Shown here: piece after piece, positions 1 through 6,850 of the stretch
Layout: the number at the start of each line of letters is the position of its first letter
Position numbering within the stretch: the first letter of the stretch is position 1
NCBI GenBank assembly: GCA_024763215.1
Contig: JANTFX010000027.1
Location: 1-32,890 of the forward strand
Reading direction: 5' to 3'
DNA: 32,890 bases
Source: Candidatus Krumholzibacteriia bacterium
Lineage (GTDB): Bacteria; Krumholzibacteriota; Krumholzibacteriia; LZORAL124-64-63
Notes under the pieces: generated by a model
Seen by the model: only the letters and a program-made list of their open reading frames with translations
Databases searched by the model: none
What the model was told of the DNA's origin: nothing
Translations under genes and position numbers: made by a program

Positions 1-1060
1 GCCCACAGGCATCCTCATCGACAACGCCGTGGACCTGGTCATGGGCATCATCCCCGCACCCGACCGCGCCGAGAAGACCCGCCGCATCGAACTGGCCATC
101 AAGCACTGCCTGCGCTTCGGGCTGACCGGGGTGCACGAGGCGGGCCTGGACTGGGAGCGCCTGGACATCTACCGCGAACTGGACACCGCCGGCAAGCTGC
201 CCCTGCGCATCTACGGCATGTTCGACGACAAGCCCGAGGTGCTGGACCGCGCCCGGGCCGAGGGCCCGTACTTCTCTCCCGACGGCATGATCACCGCGCG
301 CGCGGTCAAGCTGTACGCCGACGGCGCCCTGGGCAGCCGCGGGGCCCTGCTACTGGCCGATTACACTGACCAGCCCGGCAACCACGGCTGGGCCGTCACC
401 CCCCGCAAGCATCTGAAGGAAGTGGCGCGTGAGATGGGCGCGGCCGGATTCCAGATCTGCACCCACGCCATCGGTGACGGCGCCAACCGCATGATGCTGG
501 ACATCTACGACGAGGTGTTGCCGAAGCTCGAGGGCAAGGGCCACCGCTGGCGCATCGAGCACGCCCAGATCCTCGATCCCGACGACATCCCCCGCTTCGC
601 CGAACTCGGCGTGATCGCCGCCATGCAGCCCACCCACTGCACCAGCGACATGGACTGGGCCGGGGACCGCCTGGGACCGGGGCGCCTGGCCGGTGCCTAC
701 GCCTGGAAATCCCTGCTGGATAGCGGGGCCCGCCTGTGCTTCGGCACTGATTTCCCCATCGAGAAGGTCGACCCCCTGCTGGGGCTGTATGCCGCCCGCA
801 CCCGCAGGCACCCGGACGGAACCCCACAGGGCGGCTGGCACCCCGAGCAATGCCTCAACGGCCGCACCGCCGTCGAGCTTTACACCGCCGGCTCGGCCTA
901 CGCCGCCTTCCAGGAAAACGAGCTGGGACGCATCGAGCCGGGCTACCGCGCCGACTTCACCATCTTGAGCGGCGACCCCTCCACCTGCGACGACCTGAAG
1001 GTGCTGAATCTGCGTGTCCTGTACACCGTGGTTGACGGCAAGGTGGTGTACCCGCGGTAG
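1..1060 (+). CDS. YtcJ-type amidohydrolase (Amidohydro_3), N-terminus missing
   Basis: This is the C-terminal part of a metal-dependent amidohydrolase of the YtcJ/Amidohydro_3 family, which hydrolyses amide-like bonds; the substrate cannot be told. The frame is open from base 2, reading PTGILIDNAVDLV before the GTG at 29, so the true start lies outside the window. Visible family marks are VKLYADGALGSR, the metal-site segments THAIGDGANR and RIEHAQIL, and FGTDFPIEKVDPL with the late catalytic Asp. The C-terminal GRIEPGYRADFTIL is the usual closing strand of the composite beta domain. No signal peptide can be judged because the start is absent. The gene ends in TAG and is followed within 15 bases by an intrinsic terminator, so it is the last gene of its transcript. 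The family call is secure; the substrate is unknown. Confidence 0.9.
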   Translation, partial: PTGILIDNAVDLVMGIIPAPDRAEKTRRIELAIKHCLRFGLTGVHEAGLDWERLDIYRELDTAGKLPLRIYGMFDDKPEVLDRARAEGPYFSPDGMITARAVKLYADGALGSRGALLLADYTDQPGNHGWAVTPRKHLKEVAREMGAAGFQICTHAIGDGANRMMLDIYDEVLPKLEGKGHRWRIEHAQILDPDDIPRFAELGVIAAMQPTHCTSDMDWAGDRLGPGRLAGAYAWKSLLDSGARLCFGTDFPIEKVDPLLGLYAARTRRHPDGTPQGGWHPEQCLNGRTAVELYTAGSAYAAFQENELGRIEPGYRADFTILSGDPSTCDDLKVLNLRVLYTVVDGKVVYPR

Positions 1061-1073
1061 GCTCCTGGAAATT

Positions 1074-1100
1074 CCTCCTGGAACATGCCGGAGGTTTTTT
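1074..1100 (+). terminator. Intrinsic terminator after the amidohydrolase gene
   Basis: CCTCC (1074-1078) pairs with GGAGG (1090-1094). After a bulged T, GG (1080-1081) pairs with CC (1088-1089), closing a six-base loop. Six T residues (1095-1100) follow directly. This is a standard Rho-independent layout and separates the amidohydrolase from the thioredoxin-like gene. Confidence 0.8.
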
Positions 1101-1182
1101 CGTATATTCCTACTTCATGACCATGATTAGCACGGGCACGCCTCTGCTATACGACAGCCTGCACCCCCAAGGAGAACCTGAT

Positions 1183-2379
1183 ATGCGACCCAGACGTATC
1201 GCCCCGGCGATCCTCGCCCTGGCCCTGCTGGCCGCAGCCGGCAGCGCCCTGGCCCAGGTCACACCCGCGGCCAGCTTCGACGCGGCGCTCAAGGCCGCAC
1301 AGGACAACGACCAGCTGGTGGTGGTCGATTTCTACGCCGACTGGTGACCCAGCTGCAAGGCGTTCGCCCGTGCGGCGGATTCGAACCCCATCTTCGCCCA
1401 GGCTCTGGAGGGCATGGTCTTCGCCAAGGTCAACACCGAGAAGGGCAAGGGTCCGGACATCTCCGGCACCTACGGCATCAAGGCCCTGCCCACCTTCGTG
1501 GTCGTCAACGGCGACGGTGAGGTCACCGACCGCTGGATCGGCTACAACGGACCCGAGGCCTGGACCGAATCCGTACGGAAGGCAAAGGCCGACCCCCGCA
1601 CCATCGCGGCCAAGCGCGCGGCCTTCGACCGGCAGCCCACGGCCGATCTGGCGGCCTGCCTGGCCAACGACGCCGCCTGCGACTTCGACTACCAAGGGGC
1701 GGTGAACTACTTCCGCCAGGCCAGGAACCTCGACCCGGCCCGGGCCGAGGAATTCACCGAGCAGATCCTGACCAACATGTATTACGGAGCCCGCAGCAAG
1801 GCCTTCAGCTTCGACGAGGTCGCCACCGAGGCCGACCTGGCCCTGGCCCTGCCCGGCGCCACGCCGGAGCAGAAGGAGAACCTCGCAGCCATGGTCTCAG
1901 GCATGGCCCGCAGCATGGGCTCCCCGGAAAAGGCCATCCCTTACATCAAGGCCGCCTTGAAGGATGATCCCGGCACGGATGGGCCCAGCGACACCCGCTT
2001 GAGCCTCATGGTGGAAAGCGCCCTGCTGATCGAGCACGACGAGGCCAAGGCCGTCAGCCTGCGCAAGCAGCTCTTGCCCGAAGGCTGGCAGGAAGACCCC
2101 GACCAGCTCAACAGCTTCGCCTGGTGGTGTTTCCAGAACAAGGTCAACCTGGCAGAGGCCGAGAAGCTGGCCCAGCACGGCGCCGAGATCGCACCGGACG
2201 ACGCCTCCCGCGCCAACATCCTCGATACCGCCGCGGAGATCAGCGCCGCCTTGGGCAAGCACGACGAGGCCCTGGCCCAGGCCAAGCAGGCCGCCCAGCT
2301 GGACCCGGACAAGGACTACTTCCAGCAGCAGGTCGACCGCTTCACCTCCGAGGCGGCCGGGGGCAGCGGGGCTGATTGA
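1183..2379 (+). CDS. Exported thioredoxin/DsbD-gamma-like protein with TPR-like tail; probable selenoprotein (Sec55)
   Basis: Read through one in-frame TGA (1345-1347), this gene gives 398 residues. Residues 1-25 are a Sec signal peptide ending SALA|Q. Residues about 30-150 form a thioredoxin fold: VVVDFYADW, then TGA, then PSCK, and the cis-proline segment KALPTFVVV. The ADW-x-P-S-C-K context matches the C-terminal domain of DsbD, where the TGA position is the first Cys of CxxC; read as selenocysteine, the site is U55-P-S-C58. Residues about 165-390 are alpha-helical with TPR-like pairs (KAIPYIKAALKDDP, DEALAQAKQAAQLDP). The start at 1183 is chosen because AAGGAG (1169-1174) sits 8 bases upstream and the signal peptide begins there; an upstream ATG at 1117 has no clear ribosome site. 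No frameshift is needed. Other genes here (hemC, hemD, hemB, hemL) use TGA as stop, so general UGA reassignment is unlikely. Alternatives are a nonsense mutation (TGC or TGT to TGA) or a sequencing error. The likely role is a periplasmic thiol/selenol reductase or isomerase. Confidence 0.75.
1345..1347 (+). other. In-frame TGA at the thioredoxin active site, candidate selenocysteine codon
   Basis: The TGA replaces the first cysteine codon of the expected W-C-x-x-C-K motif. Protein-like sequence continues in the same frame on both sides: DFYADW before, PSCKAFARAADSNPIFAQALEG after. UxxC thioredoxin-like selenoproteins are an established class. Whether UGA is decoded here depends on selA, selB, selC and selD, which are not in the window. 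Confidence 0.7.
1352..1376 (+). promoter_or_regulatory. Hairpin just after the TGA, candidate bacterial SECIS element
   Basis: GCTGCA (1352-1357) pairs with TGCGGC (1371-1376), with one T-G wobble. After a small internal loop (A1358 against C1369-G1370), GGC (1359-1361) pairs with GCC (1366-1368). This leaves the tetraloop GTTC (1362-1365). The apical loop begins with G, as expected for bacterial SECIS elements, and lies 14 bases after the TGA, close to the short end of the usual spacing. GC-rich DNA makes chance hairpins common, so this supports the case but does not prove it. Confidence 0.5.
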
Positions 2380-2381
2380 GC

Positions 2382-2546
2382 AACACCCCGCAGGGGTGGA
2401 GCATGACCCCTCTTGCTCATGGCGTCATGGAGGCCGCGTTAGCCACGGACGGCGGAAGCGGCCGGAATGCGAGAAGGCCCGGAACACGATGTTCCGGGCC
2501 TTCGTCCATGCGCAAGAGGGGTCATTCTCCACCCTTGCGGGGCGTT
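2382..2546. repeat. Nested inverted-repeat element between convergent genes
   Basis: The 35-base arm 2382-2416 and the reverse complement of 2512-2546 match at 32 of 35 positions by hand alignment. The mismatches are at arm positions 4, 12 and 21. The right arm runs into the TAA stop of the downstream minus-strand gene. About 95 bases lie between the arms, including the 14-bp hairpin at 2473-2503. The whole unit could fold as a long cruciform. It may be a dispersed palindromic or MITE-like repeat, or only an elaborate bidirectional termination region; one window cannot decide. Confidence 0.6.
2473..2503. terminator. Strong 14-bp hairpin, likely bidirectional terminator
   Basis: Bases 2473-2486 pair perfectly with 2490-2503 (GAAGGCCC... 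against ...GGGCCTTC) around a 3-base CGA loop. It lies between the ends of the thioredoxin-like gene (+) and the lipoprotein phosphodiesterase gene (-). No strong T run follows on either strand, so termination efficiency is uncertain. Confidence 0.55.
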
Positions 2547-3849
2547 AATTGATGTACCCCAGCGACCGCAGCTGCCTGCGGATCTCCTCGTTCACCTTGG
2601 GATCCCGCTCCCCCTCGGGTCCGGACGCCGGGGCCAGGGCCATGTAGGAATCCACCCGGTGCTTGTCCAGCTTGTGCAGGTGCTTGGCCCCGTCCCTGGT
2701 CGCCGGCTCGGTCAGGATCGCCCCGGGCATGTCATGGGCCGGCGGCAGGCCCATCATGGCCAGTATGGTGGGGCAGATATCCAGCACCGCCAGATGCCCG
2801 AAGCGGGTGCCGGCCTCGTACAGCGGGCTGCGGGCCAGGAAGATGCCCCACTCGCTGTGCTCGGCGGTGCCCTTCTTGCCGCTGCGGCGGGGGCCGTAGA
2901 AACCGTGGTCCGAGACGATCACCGTCTGCCGGTCCGGCGGGAACCAGCCCAGCACCCGGCCCAGGACCTCGTCCACCCACGCGTAGTAGTTCTTCACCAC
3001 GTCCTTGAACACAGCCACCTTGGCCGGATCCAGATGCACGTAGTCCAGGTCCGCCTTCATGTACCTGTAGAAGTGGTGGCTGACCATGTCGGGCCCGCGC
3101 AGGTAGAAGAAGAACAGGTCGAAATCGCCGTGGTGGGCCAGGTAGTCTGCCGCCGCCAGGTAAGACAGATCCGCCGCGAACACGTCGCGCAGCTCGGCCA
3201 TCTCGCGGGGGTACTTCTGCTCCGCCTCGGGCAGCAGCCCGGCGGGGATGAACCGCGCCAGATCCTCGTCGGTCAAAGACTGCGGATCCACGCGCAGCCC
3301 CACCATCACGTCGGTCAGCGAATCGGGATACACCAGGTTGGCCAGTGGATGCTCGCGCTTGGAACCGTAGGGCAAAAAATCGCTGACCATCACCCCGTCA
3401 ATGGGCCGGGCGGGGTAGGTCGTCCACATGCCCATGACGGCGGTGCTGCGGCCGGCGGCGGTCAGGATGTCCCACAGGGCCGGCGCCTTCCAGGCGCTGC
3501 TGGTCACGGGCTTTTCGTCTTGCCCCTTGACGAAGTTGTGGATGCCGTGGACCCCGGGCTCGACCCCGGTGCAGATGCTCGCCCACAGGACCGGCGATTT
3601 TTCCAGGGGGATGAAGGTCTTCATCCTGCCCGATGCGGCCTGGGTCATGAACTGCTTCAGGTTGGGCAGGCGTTCGGCTTCGAGCATGGGATCGAGGATC
3701 CGCCAGTCCGCCGAGTCGATGCCAAACACCAGGAGCTTGTGGGCCTGCCGGTAGGCCGGCCCGTTCTGATCACCGCCGCACCCGGCGGCCAGGGCCAGCA
3801 GCGCCGCCGCGGCCACCGCCGCCAGGATCACCATGCGCATCGTCTTCAT
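2545..3849 (-). CDS. Lipoprotein type I phosphodiesterase / alkaline-phosphatase-superfamily enzyme
   Basis: This is a 434-residue predicted lipoprotein: after the hydrophobic stretch LAAVAAAALLALAAGC, the lipobox LAAGC puts the acylated Cys at 24. The catalytic domain belongs to the type I phosphodiesterase/nucleotide pyrophosphatase branch of the alkaline phosphatase superfamily. It shows FGIDSADW with metal ligand D45, EKSPVLW with S85 aligned to the NPP Thr nucleophile, TGVEPGVHGIHNF with H101, GPDMVSHHFYRY, TVIVSDHGFYGPR and AEHSEWGIF. It ends EEIRRQLRSLGYIN. The start at 3849 is chosen because AAGGAG lies 8 bases upstream and the signal peptide begins there; the longer frame to 4635 overlaps the upstream gene. 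It is the last gene of the operon. It probably hydrolyses or transfers a phosphodiester or sulfate ester at the cell envelope; the substrate is unknown. Confidence 0.88.
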   Translation of the reverse strand: MKTMRMVILAAVAAAALLALAAGCGGDQNGPAYRQAHKLLVFGIDSADWRILDPMLEAERLPNLKQFMTQAASGRMKTFIPLEKSPVLWASICTGVEPGVHGIHNFVKGQDEKPVTSSAWKAPALWDILTAAGRSTAVMGMWTTYPARPIDGVMVSDFLPYGSKREHPLANLVYPDSLTDVMVGLRVDPQSLTDEDLARFIPAGLLPEAEQKYPREMAELRDVFAADLSYLAAADYLAHHGDFDLFFFYLRGPDMVSHHFYRYMKADLDYVHLDPAKVAVFKDVVKNYYAWVDEVLGRVLGWFPPDRQTVIVSDHGFYGPRRSGKKGTAEHSEWGIFLARSPLYEAGTRFGHLAVLDICPTILAMMGLPPAHDMPGAILTEPATRDGAKHLHKLDKHRVDSYMALAPASGPEGERDPKVNEEIRRQLRSLGYIN

Positions 3850-3863
3850 CGCCACACTCCTTG

Positions 3864-4679
3864 TCACATCTGCACGCCCAGCACGTTCTTGAAGATCAGC
3901 CCCGTCGCCAGGGACAGGATCATGAAGGCCACCAGCCAGTCCAGCGTCACGCCCAGGTAGGCCGTGGCCCGGTCGGGATAATCCACCTCGTATCCCCGCA
4001 CACAGCTTCCGTCCGGCAACGGCCGCCAGCCGGGATAGAGCAACTTCTCCCACCACTTTTCGCCCAGCTTCCGGCCCGGCAACGGCAGCCCGTCGCCCGC
4101 GACGAGGACCACCTGTGCGCAGGGCCGCCCCGCGGCCGTGACGGCCACCGGCCAGGTTCCCGGCTCGTCTGTGCGCAGCCGCCAGGCCACGCTGCCTGAA
4201 GCACGGTCCCGCACCGGGCCCGCGGCCAGCTTCACCTGCGGGGGCAGCTTCAGGTCCACCGCATCCAGGTCGGCCTGCGGGTCCAGCCGGACCTGCAGCA
4301 CGGCCGACTCGCCCGGCAACAGCGGGCGGTGGGCGAAACGGCCCTCTAGCTGGGCCAAAGTCAGCACCATGGGCACGATAAGCACCAGCAGGGCGGGCAG
4401 GGTCAGCCCCAGGTAGCGCAGGTTGGCCACGGCGAGATCCTTCTGGATCCTGGCCAGCACCCGCAGGTGGTCCTGGTACATGCCCATCTCGAAGATGTGA
4501 CCCACCAGGCGGTCGCGCTGCCGCGCCAGCCTGGCCTGGGGCGTGGCGAGCTTGAACAGCCACAGGGCCCACACCCCGGTCACCGCAGCGATCAGGGCCA
4601 TGGCCCAGGCGGCGTGCGCGCCCAGCGGCCCGCACACCACATCGAAAAGCCTGGTCACGATGCCGTTCAGGACAGCCAT
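3864..4679 (-). CDS. Three-TM membrane protein with EMC3/YidC-like outline
   Basis: This 271-residue protein has TM segments at about 22-43, 88-110 and 249-266. A charged, helix-forming cytoplasmic stretch (about 44-87, LARQRDRLVGHIFEMGMYQD and following) lies between TM1 and TM2. A beta-rich extracytoplasmic region (about 115-245) lies between TM2 and TM3, including LLPGESAVLQVRLDP and RTDEPGTWPVAV. TM1, charged hairpin, then TM2 recalls the YidC/Oxa1/EMC3 (DUF106) superfamily, but I see no diagnostic motif, so this is inference. Its ATG (4679) directly abuts the TAG of the preceding 66-residue gene (4682-4680), which indicates translational coupling. It precedes the lipoprotein phosphodiesterase by 14 bases. 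It may help insert or hold the operon's envelope enzymes; function is otherwise unknown. Confidence 0.8.
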   Translation of the reverse strand: MAVLNGIVTRLFDVVCGPLGAHAAWAMALIAAVTGVWALWLFKLATPQARLARQRDRLVGHIFEMGMYQDHLRVLARIQKDLAVANLRYLGLTLPALLVLIVPMVLTLAQLEGRFAHRPLLPGESAVLQVRLDPQADLDAVDLKLPPQVKLAAGPVRDRASGSVAWRLRTDEPGTWPVAVTAAGRPCAQVVLVAGDGLPLPGRKLGEKWWEKLLYPGWRPLPDGSCVRGYEVDYPDRATAYLGVTLDWLVAFMILSLATGLIFKNVLGVQM

Positions 4680-4880
4680 CTAGGAAATGTACCCCAGTCC
4701 CTGCATGCGCTTGCGGATCTCATCCTCACTGGCTCCACCCTCCTCGAACTTGGTCAGTTCCTTCTCCAGCACGTGCCGGACGAACTCCTCGGGCGTCGCG
4801 TAACCGGCCAGCTCGCTGTACTTGCGCACCTTGGCCATCAGCTCCTTGTCCAGCTTGATCTTGTCGCCGCCGCCGAACAT
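4680..4880 (-). CDS. 66-residue ribbon-helix-helix-like small protein with LGYIS tail
   Basis: The ORF starts at ATG 4880, preceded by GGGAGGTG, an excellent ribosome site. Residues 8-45 (IKLDKELMAKVRKYSELAGY, then ATPEEFVRHVLEKEL) follow the CopG/MetJ pattern: a short strand, helix A, a turn with TPEE, then helix B. This is like small antitoxins and autoregulators. The protein ends EDEIRKRMQGLGYIS, which closely resembles the end of the operon's lipoprotein phosphodiesterase (EEIRRQLRSLGYIN). It lies between the secreted phosphodiesterase (20 bases upstream) and the three-TM gene (abutting). It could be a local DNA-binding regulator or a small adaptor in the same complex. No toxin partner is present. 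The reading frame is well supported; the function is not. Confidence 0.75.
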   Translation of the reverse strand: MFGGGDKIKLDKELMAKVRKYSELAGYATPEEFVRHVLEKELTKFEEGGASEDEIRKRMQGLGYIS

Positions 4881-4900
4881 GCGGCACCTCCCGGCTCGGG

Positions 4901-6850
4901 TTATCGTTTCTCCAGCACGCTGCCGCCGACCATCTCGGGCGGCGGGGTGATGCCGAACAGTTTCAGGATCGTGGGCGCCATGTCCACCAGGGACGGATCG
5001 GTGCGCAGCAGGGGCCGGTTGGCCATGAGGATCCCCGGCACCTCCGAGGCCGCGATGCAGTGGTCGCCGCTCCACTTGAGCATGTTGTCGTGGAACACCT
5101 CCGGGGGCACCTCGCCCAGGGCCGACTCGTTGCTGCCGCGCCAGCCGCGGTAGTAACCCACCACGATGTCCGGCCCGATGGCGCGCTCATCGCCGTGGTA
5201 GACCTGGTCCGAGCGGTCGGCGGTCTTGATGGCCCGCCGGCCGTCCAGCGGGTCGGTTACCGCCTCCAGCTTCGTCTTCAGCTCGGCCAGCAGGGCCTGC
5301 TGCTCGGCGCCCGGCTGGACGATGCCGCCCATCTCCCGGCCGGCCAGGTTCAGGTACAGGCCGTTGATGCCGAAGGCGTAGGCCCTGGTGCGCGACCAGT
5401 CCACCCCCATGAGCATTTTCACATCGCCGGGTTCGTAGCCGGGCTTGAGTTTCAGATAGCCGTTCTCGTACAGCCAGGTGTTGGTGTTGAAGGCCCGGTT
5501 CCAGGGCGCGAAGCCGTGGTCGCTCATGACCATGATCACCGTGCCGGCCGGCAGCCGGTCCATGGCCAGGCCCAGGGCGCCGTCCAGCTCCTCGTACACC
5601 TGCCGGATGCGCTCGGTCTGGTCCGGGTCGGCGGCCGCATGGGTGGGGCTCGAGGGATCCATGTTGCGCCAGGTCATGTGGCAGGTCTGATCCGGCGAGT
5701 TGAAGTAGAAGAACAGGAACCCCTCGTCCAGACCGGCCAGCCGGTCCAGTTCGGGCTTCAGCTGCCGGATGCGCTCCTGCAGCACCAGCTCGCTCTGCTC
5801 CACATACTGGGCGTCATCGAAGAACCCGTTCTCCAGGGCGCTGGTATCGTCGGGCAAACCCTGGGTGTAGAACAGGCCCGTCTGCCGGGCGATCTGCTTG
5901 CTGTAACCGCGCGGCGTGCTGATGGGCATCTCGGGTTTGACCGGGTCGATCTGGATGGGTGTCACGTACAGCCGCAGCGGATCGGTGCCGATCAGGTAGA
6001 AGCGGCAGGTGCCGGCCACCGATTTGAGCAGCGGCACCATGGGGAACGAGACCTCGACCCAGCCGCTCCACTGCCCCCGGTCCAGCACCAGCTCGTGGCC
6101 GTCCACCTCCAGCCACACCGCCTGCGCCTCGCGGTCCACACGGCCGGTGACCGTGACCGTCGCGGGCGGGTCGCCCTGGCGGTAGGAGTTGGGCGGACCT
6201 TCCAGGTCGGCGGTGAAGCGCCCTTGTTCGAGGTAGATCGAGACCACCCGGCCGCCGCCCGGATCCCGGTCCTCGGGCGGGTCGTCGGTGATAAGGGTCG
6301 AGATGCCGTAGTTGCCGGTCAGATCGGGCGTGCCCATGCCCGAGAGGCTGCGCGCCTCGCACTCGACCGGCGGGAAATTCGACGGCACCTTGAAGATGGT
6401 CGCGTCGATGCCGTGGTCGGCCAGCAGCTCCCAGAACGCCGTGCCGTGGCGCAGGTTCTTCACCTCGCCGCCACCGCGCGGGATCTTCCAGTCCCTGAAC
6501 TGCCAGAATCGCGTCGGCCCCTTGGCCTCGCTGGCCGAGAAGTACGGCAGCATGGTCTTGGGATCGCGGTGGATGAAATCGAAGATGCCGTGCCCACCCG
6601 GGTCCATGCCCGTGATGAAGTTGGACCAGGCCACCGGTGACTGGGGCGGGGTGCTGGTCCCGAAGGATTTCAGGTCTCCACCGGCGGCCAGGAAGCGGTC
6701 GAAGTTGGGCATGGCCCCGTCGGCGCGGAACCTGGCCAAAAGCTGCGGATCCATGCCGTCGAAGCCCAGCACCAGGACCCGGGGCCCCGCGGCCAGGGCG
6801 GCCTGGGCGGCCAACAGGATCAGCAACGAAATTACGGCAACCTTCTTCAT
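4901..6850 (-). CDS. Secreted type I phosphodiesterase / alkaline-phosphatase-superfamily enzyme (649 aa)
   Basis: The protein has a Sec signal peptide (residues 1-21, MKKVAVISLLILLAAQAALA). A large phosphodiesterase domain follows: LGFDGMDP with metal ligand D31, TPPQSPVAW with putative nucleophile S71, TGMDPGGHGIFDF with H87, NSPDQTCHMTW, VIMVMSDHGFAPW and WSGDHCIAA near the end. An insert at about 180-260 contains beta-rich sequence not seen in the lipoprotein paralogue. It shares the WSGDHC and (I)GPD(I/V)(V/I)VGY segments with the 703-residue protein encoded just upstream, so those two are the closer pair. The start at 6850 is supported by the signal peptide and by ATGA overlap with the upstream stop (6849-6847). 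It is probably periplasmic; the substrate is unknown, with a phosphodiester-linked envelope glycan or lipid as a reasonable guess. Confidence 0.88.
   Translation of the reverse strand: MKKVAVISLLILLAAQAALAAGPRVLVLGFDGMDPQLLARFRADGAMPNFDRFLAAGGDLKSFGTSTPPQSPVAWSNFITGMDPGGHGIFDFIHRDPKTMLPYFSASEAKGPTRFWQFRDWKIPRGGGEVKNLRHGTAFWELLADHGIDATIFKVPSNFPPVECEARSLSGMGTPDLTGNYGISTLITDDPPEDRDPGGGRVVSIYLEQGRFTADLEGPPNSYRQGDPPATVTVTGRVDREAQAVWLEVDGHELVLDRGQWSGWVEVSFPMVPLLKSVAGTCRFYLIGTDPLRLYVTPIQIDPVKPEMPISTPRGYSKQIARQTGLFYTQGLPDDTSALENGFFDDAQYVEQSELVLQERIRQLKPELDRLAGLDEGFLFFYFNSPDQTCHMTWRNMDPSSPTHAAADPDQTERIRQVYEELDGALGLAMDRLPAGTVIMVMSDHGFAPWNRAFNTNTWLYENGYLKLKPGYEPGDVKMLMGVDWSRTRAYAFGINGLYLNLAGREMGGIVQPGAEQQALLAELKTKLEAVTDPLDGRRAIKTADRSDQVYHGDERAIGPDIVVGYYRGWRGSNESALGEVPPEVFHDNMLKWSGDHCIAASEVPGILMANRPLLRTDPSLVDMAPTILKLFGITPPPEMVGGSVLEKR

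Noticed and set aside
1117-1182. Earlier ATG start (1117) for the thioredoxin-like protein
   Set aside because: No clear ribosome site, and it would put 22 non-signal-like residues before a good signal peptide. AAGGAG before 1183 fits better.
1414-2379. A separate gene beginning at the ATG at 1414
   Set aside because: It lacks the first part of the thioredoxin fold and has no ribosome site. The sequence upstream is in the same frame and completes the domain, so one gene read through TGA explains it better.
2467-3960. Long plus-strand ORF opposite the lipoprotein phosphodiesterase
   Set aside because: Composition rich in His, Gln, Gly and Val with no domain; it is the antisense frame of a well-supported gene in GC-rich DNA.
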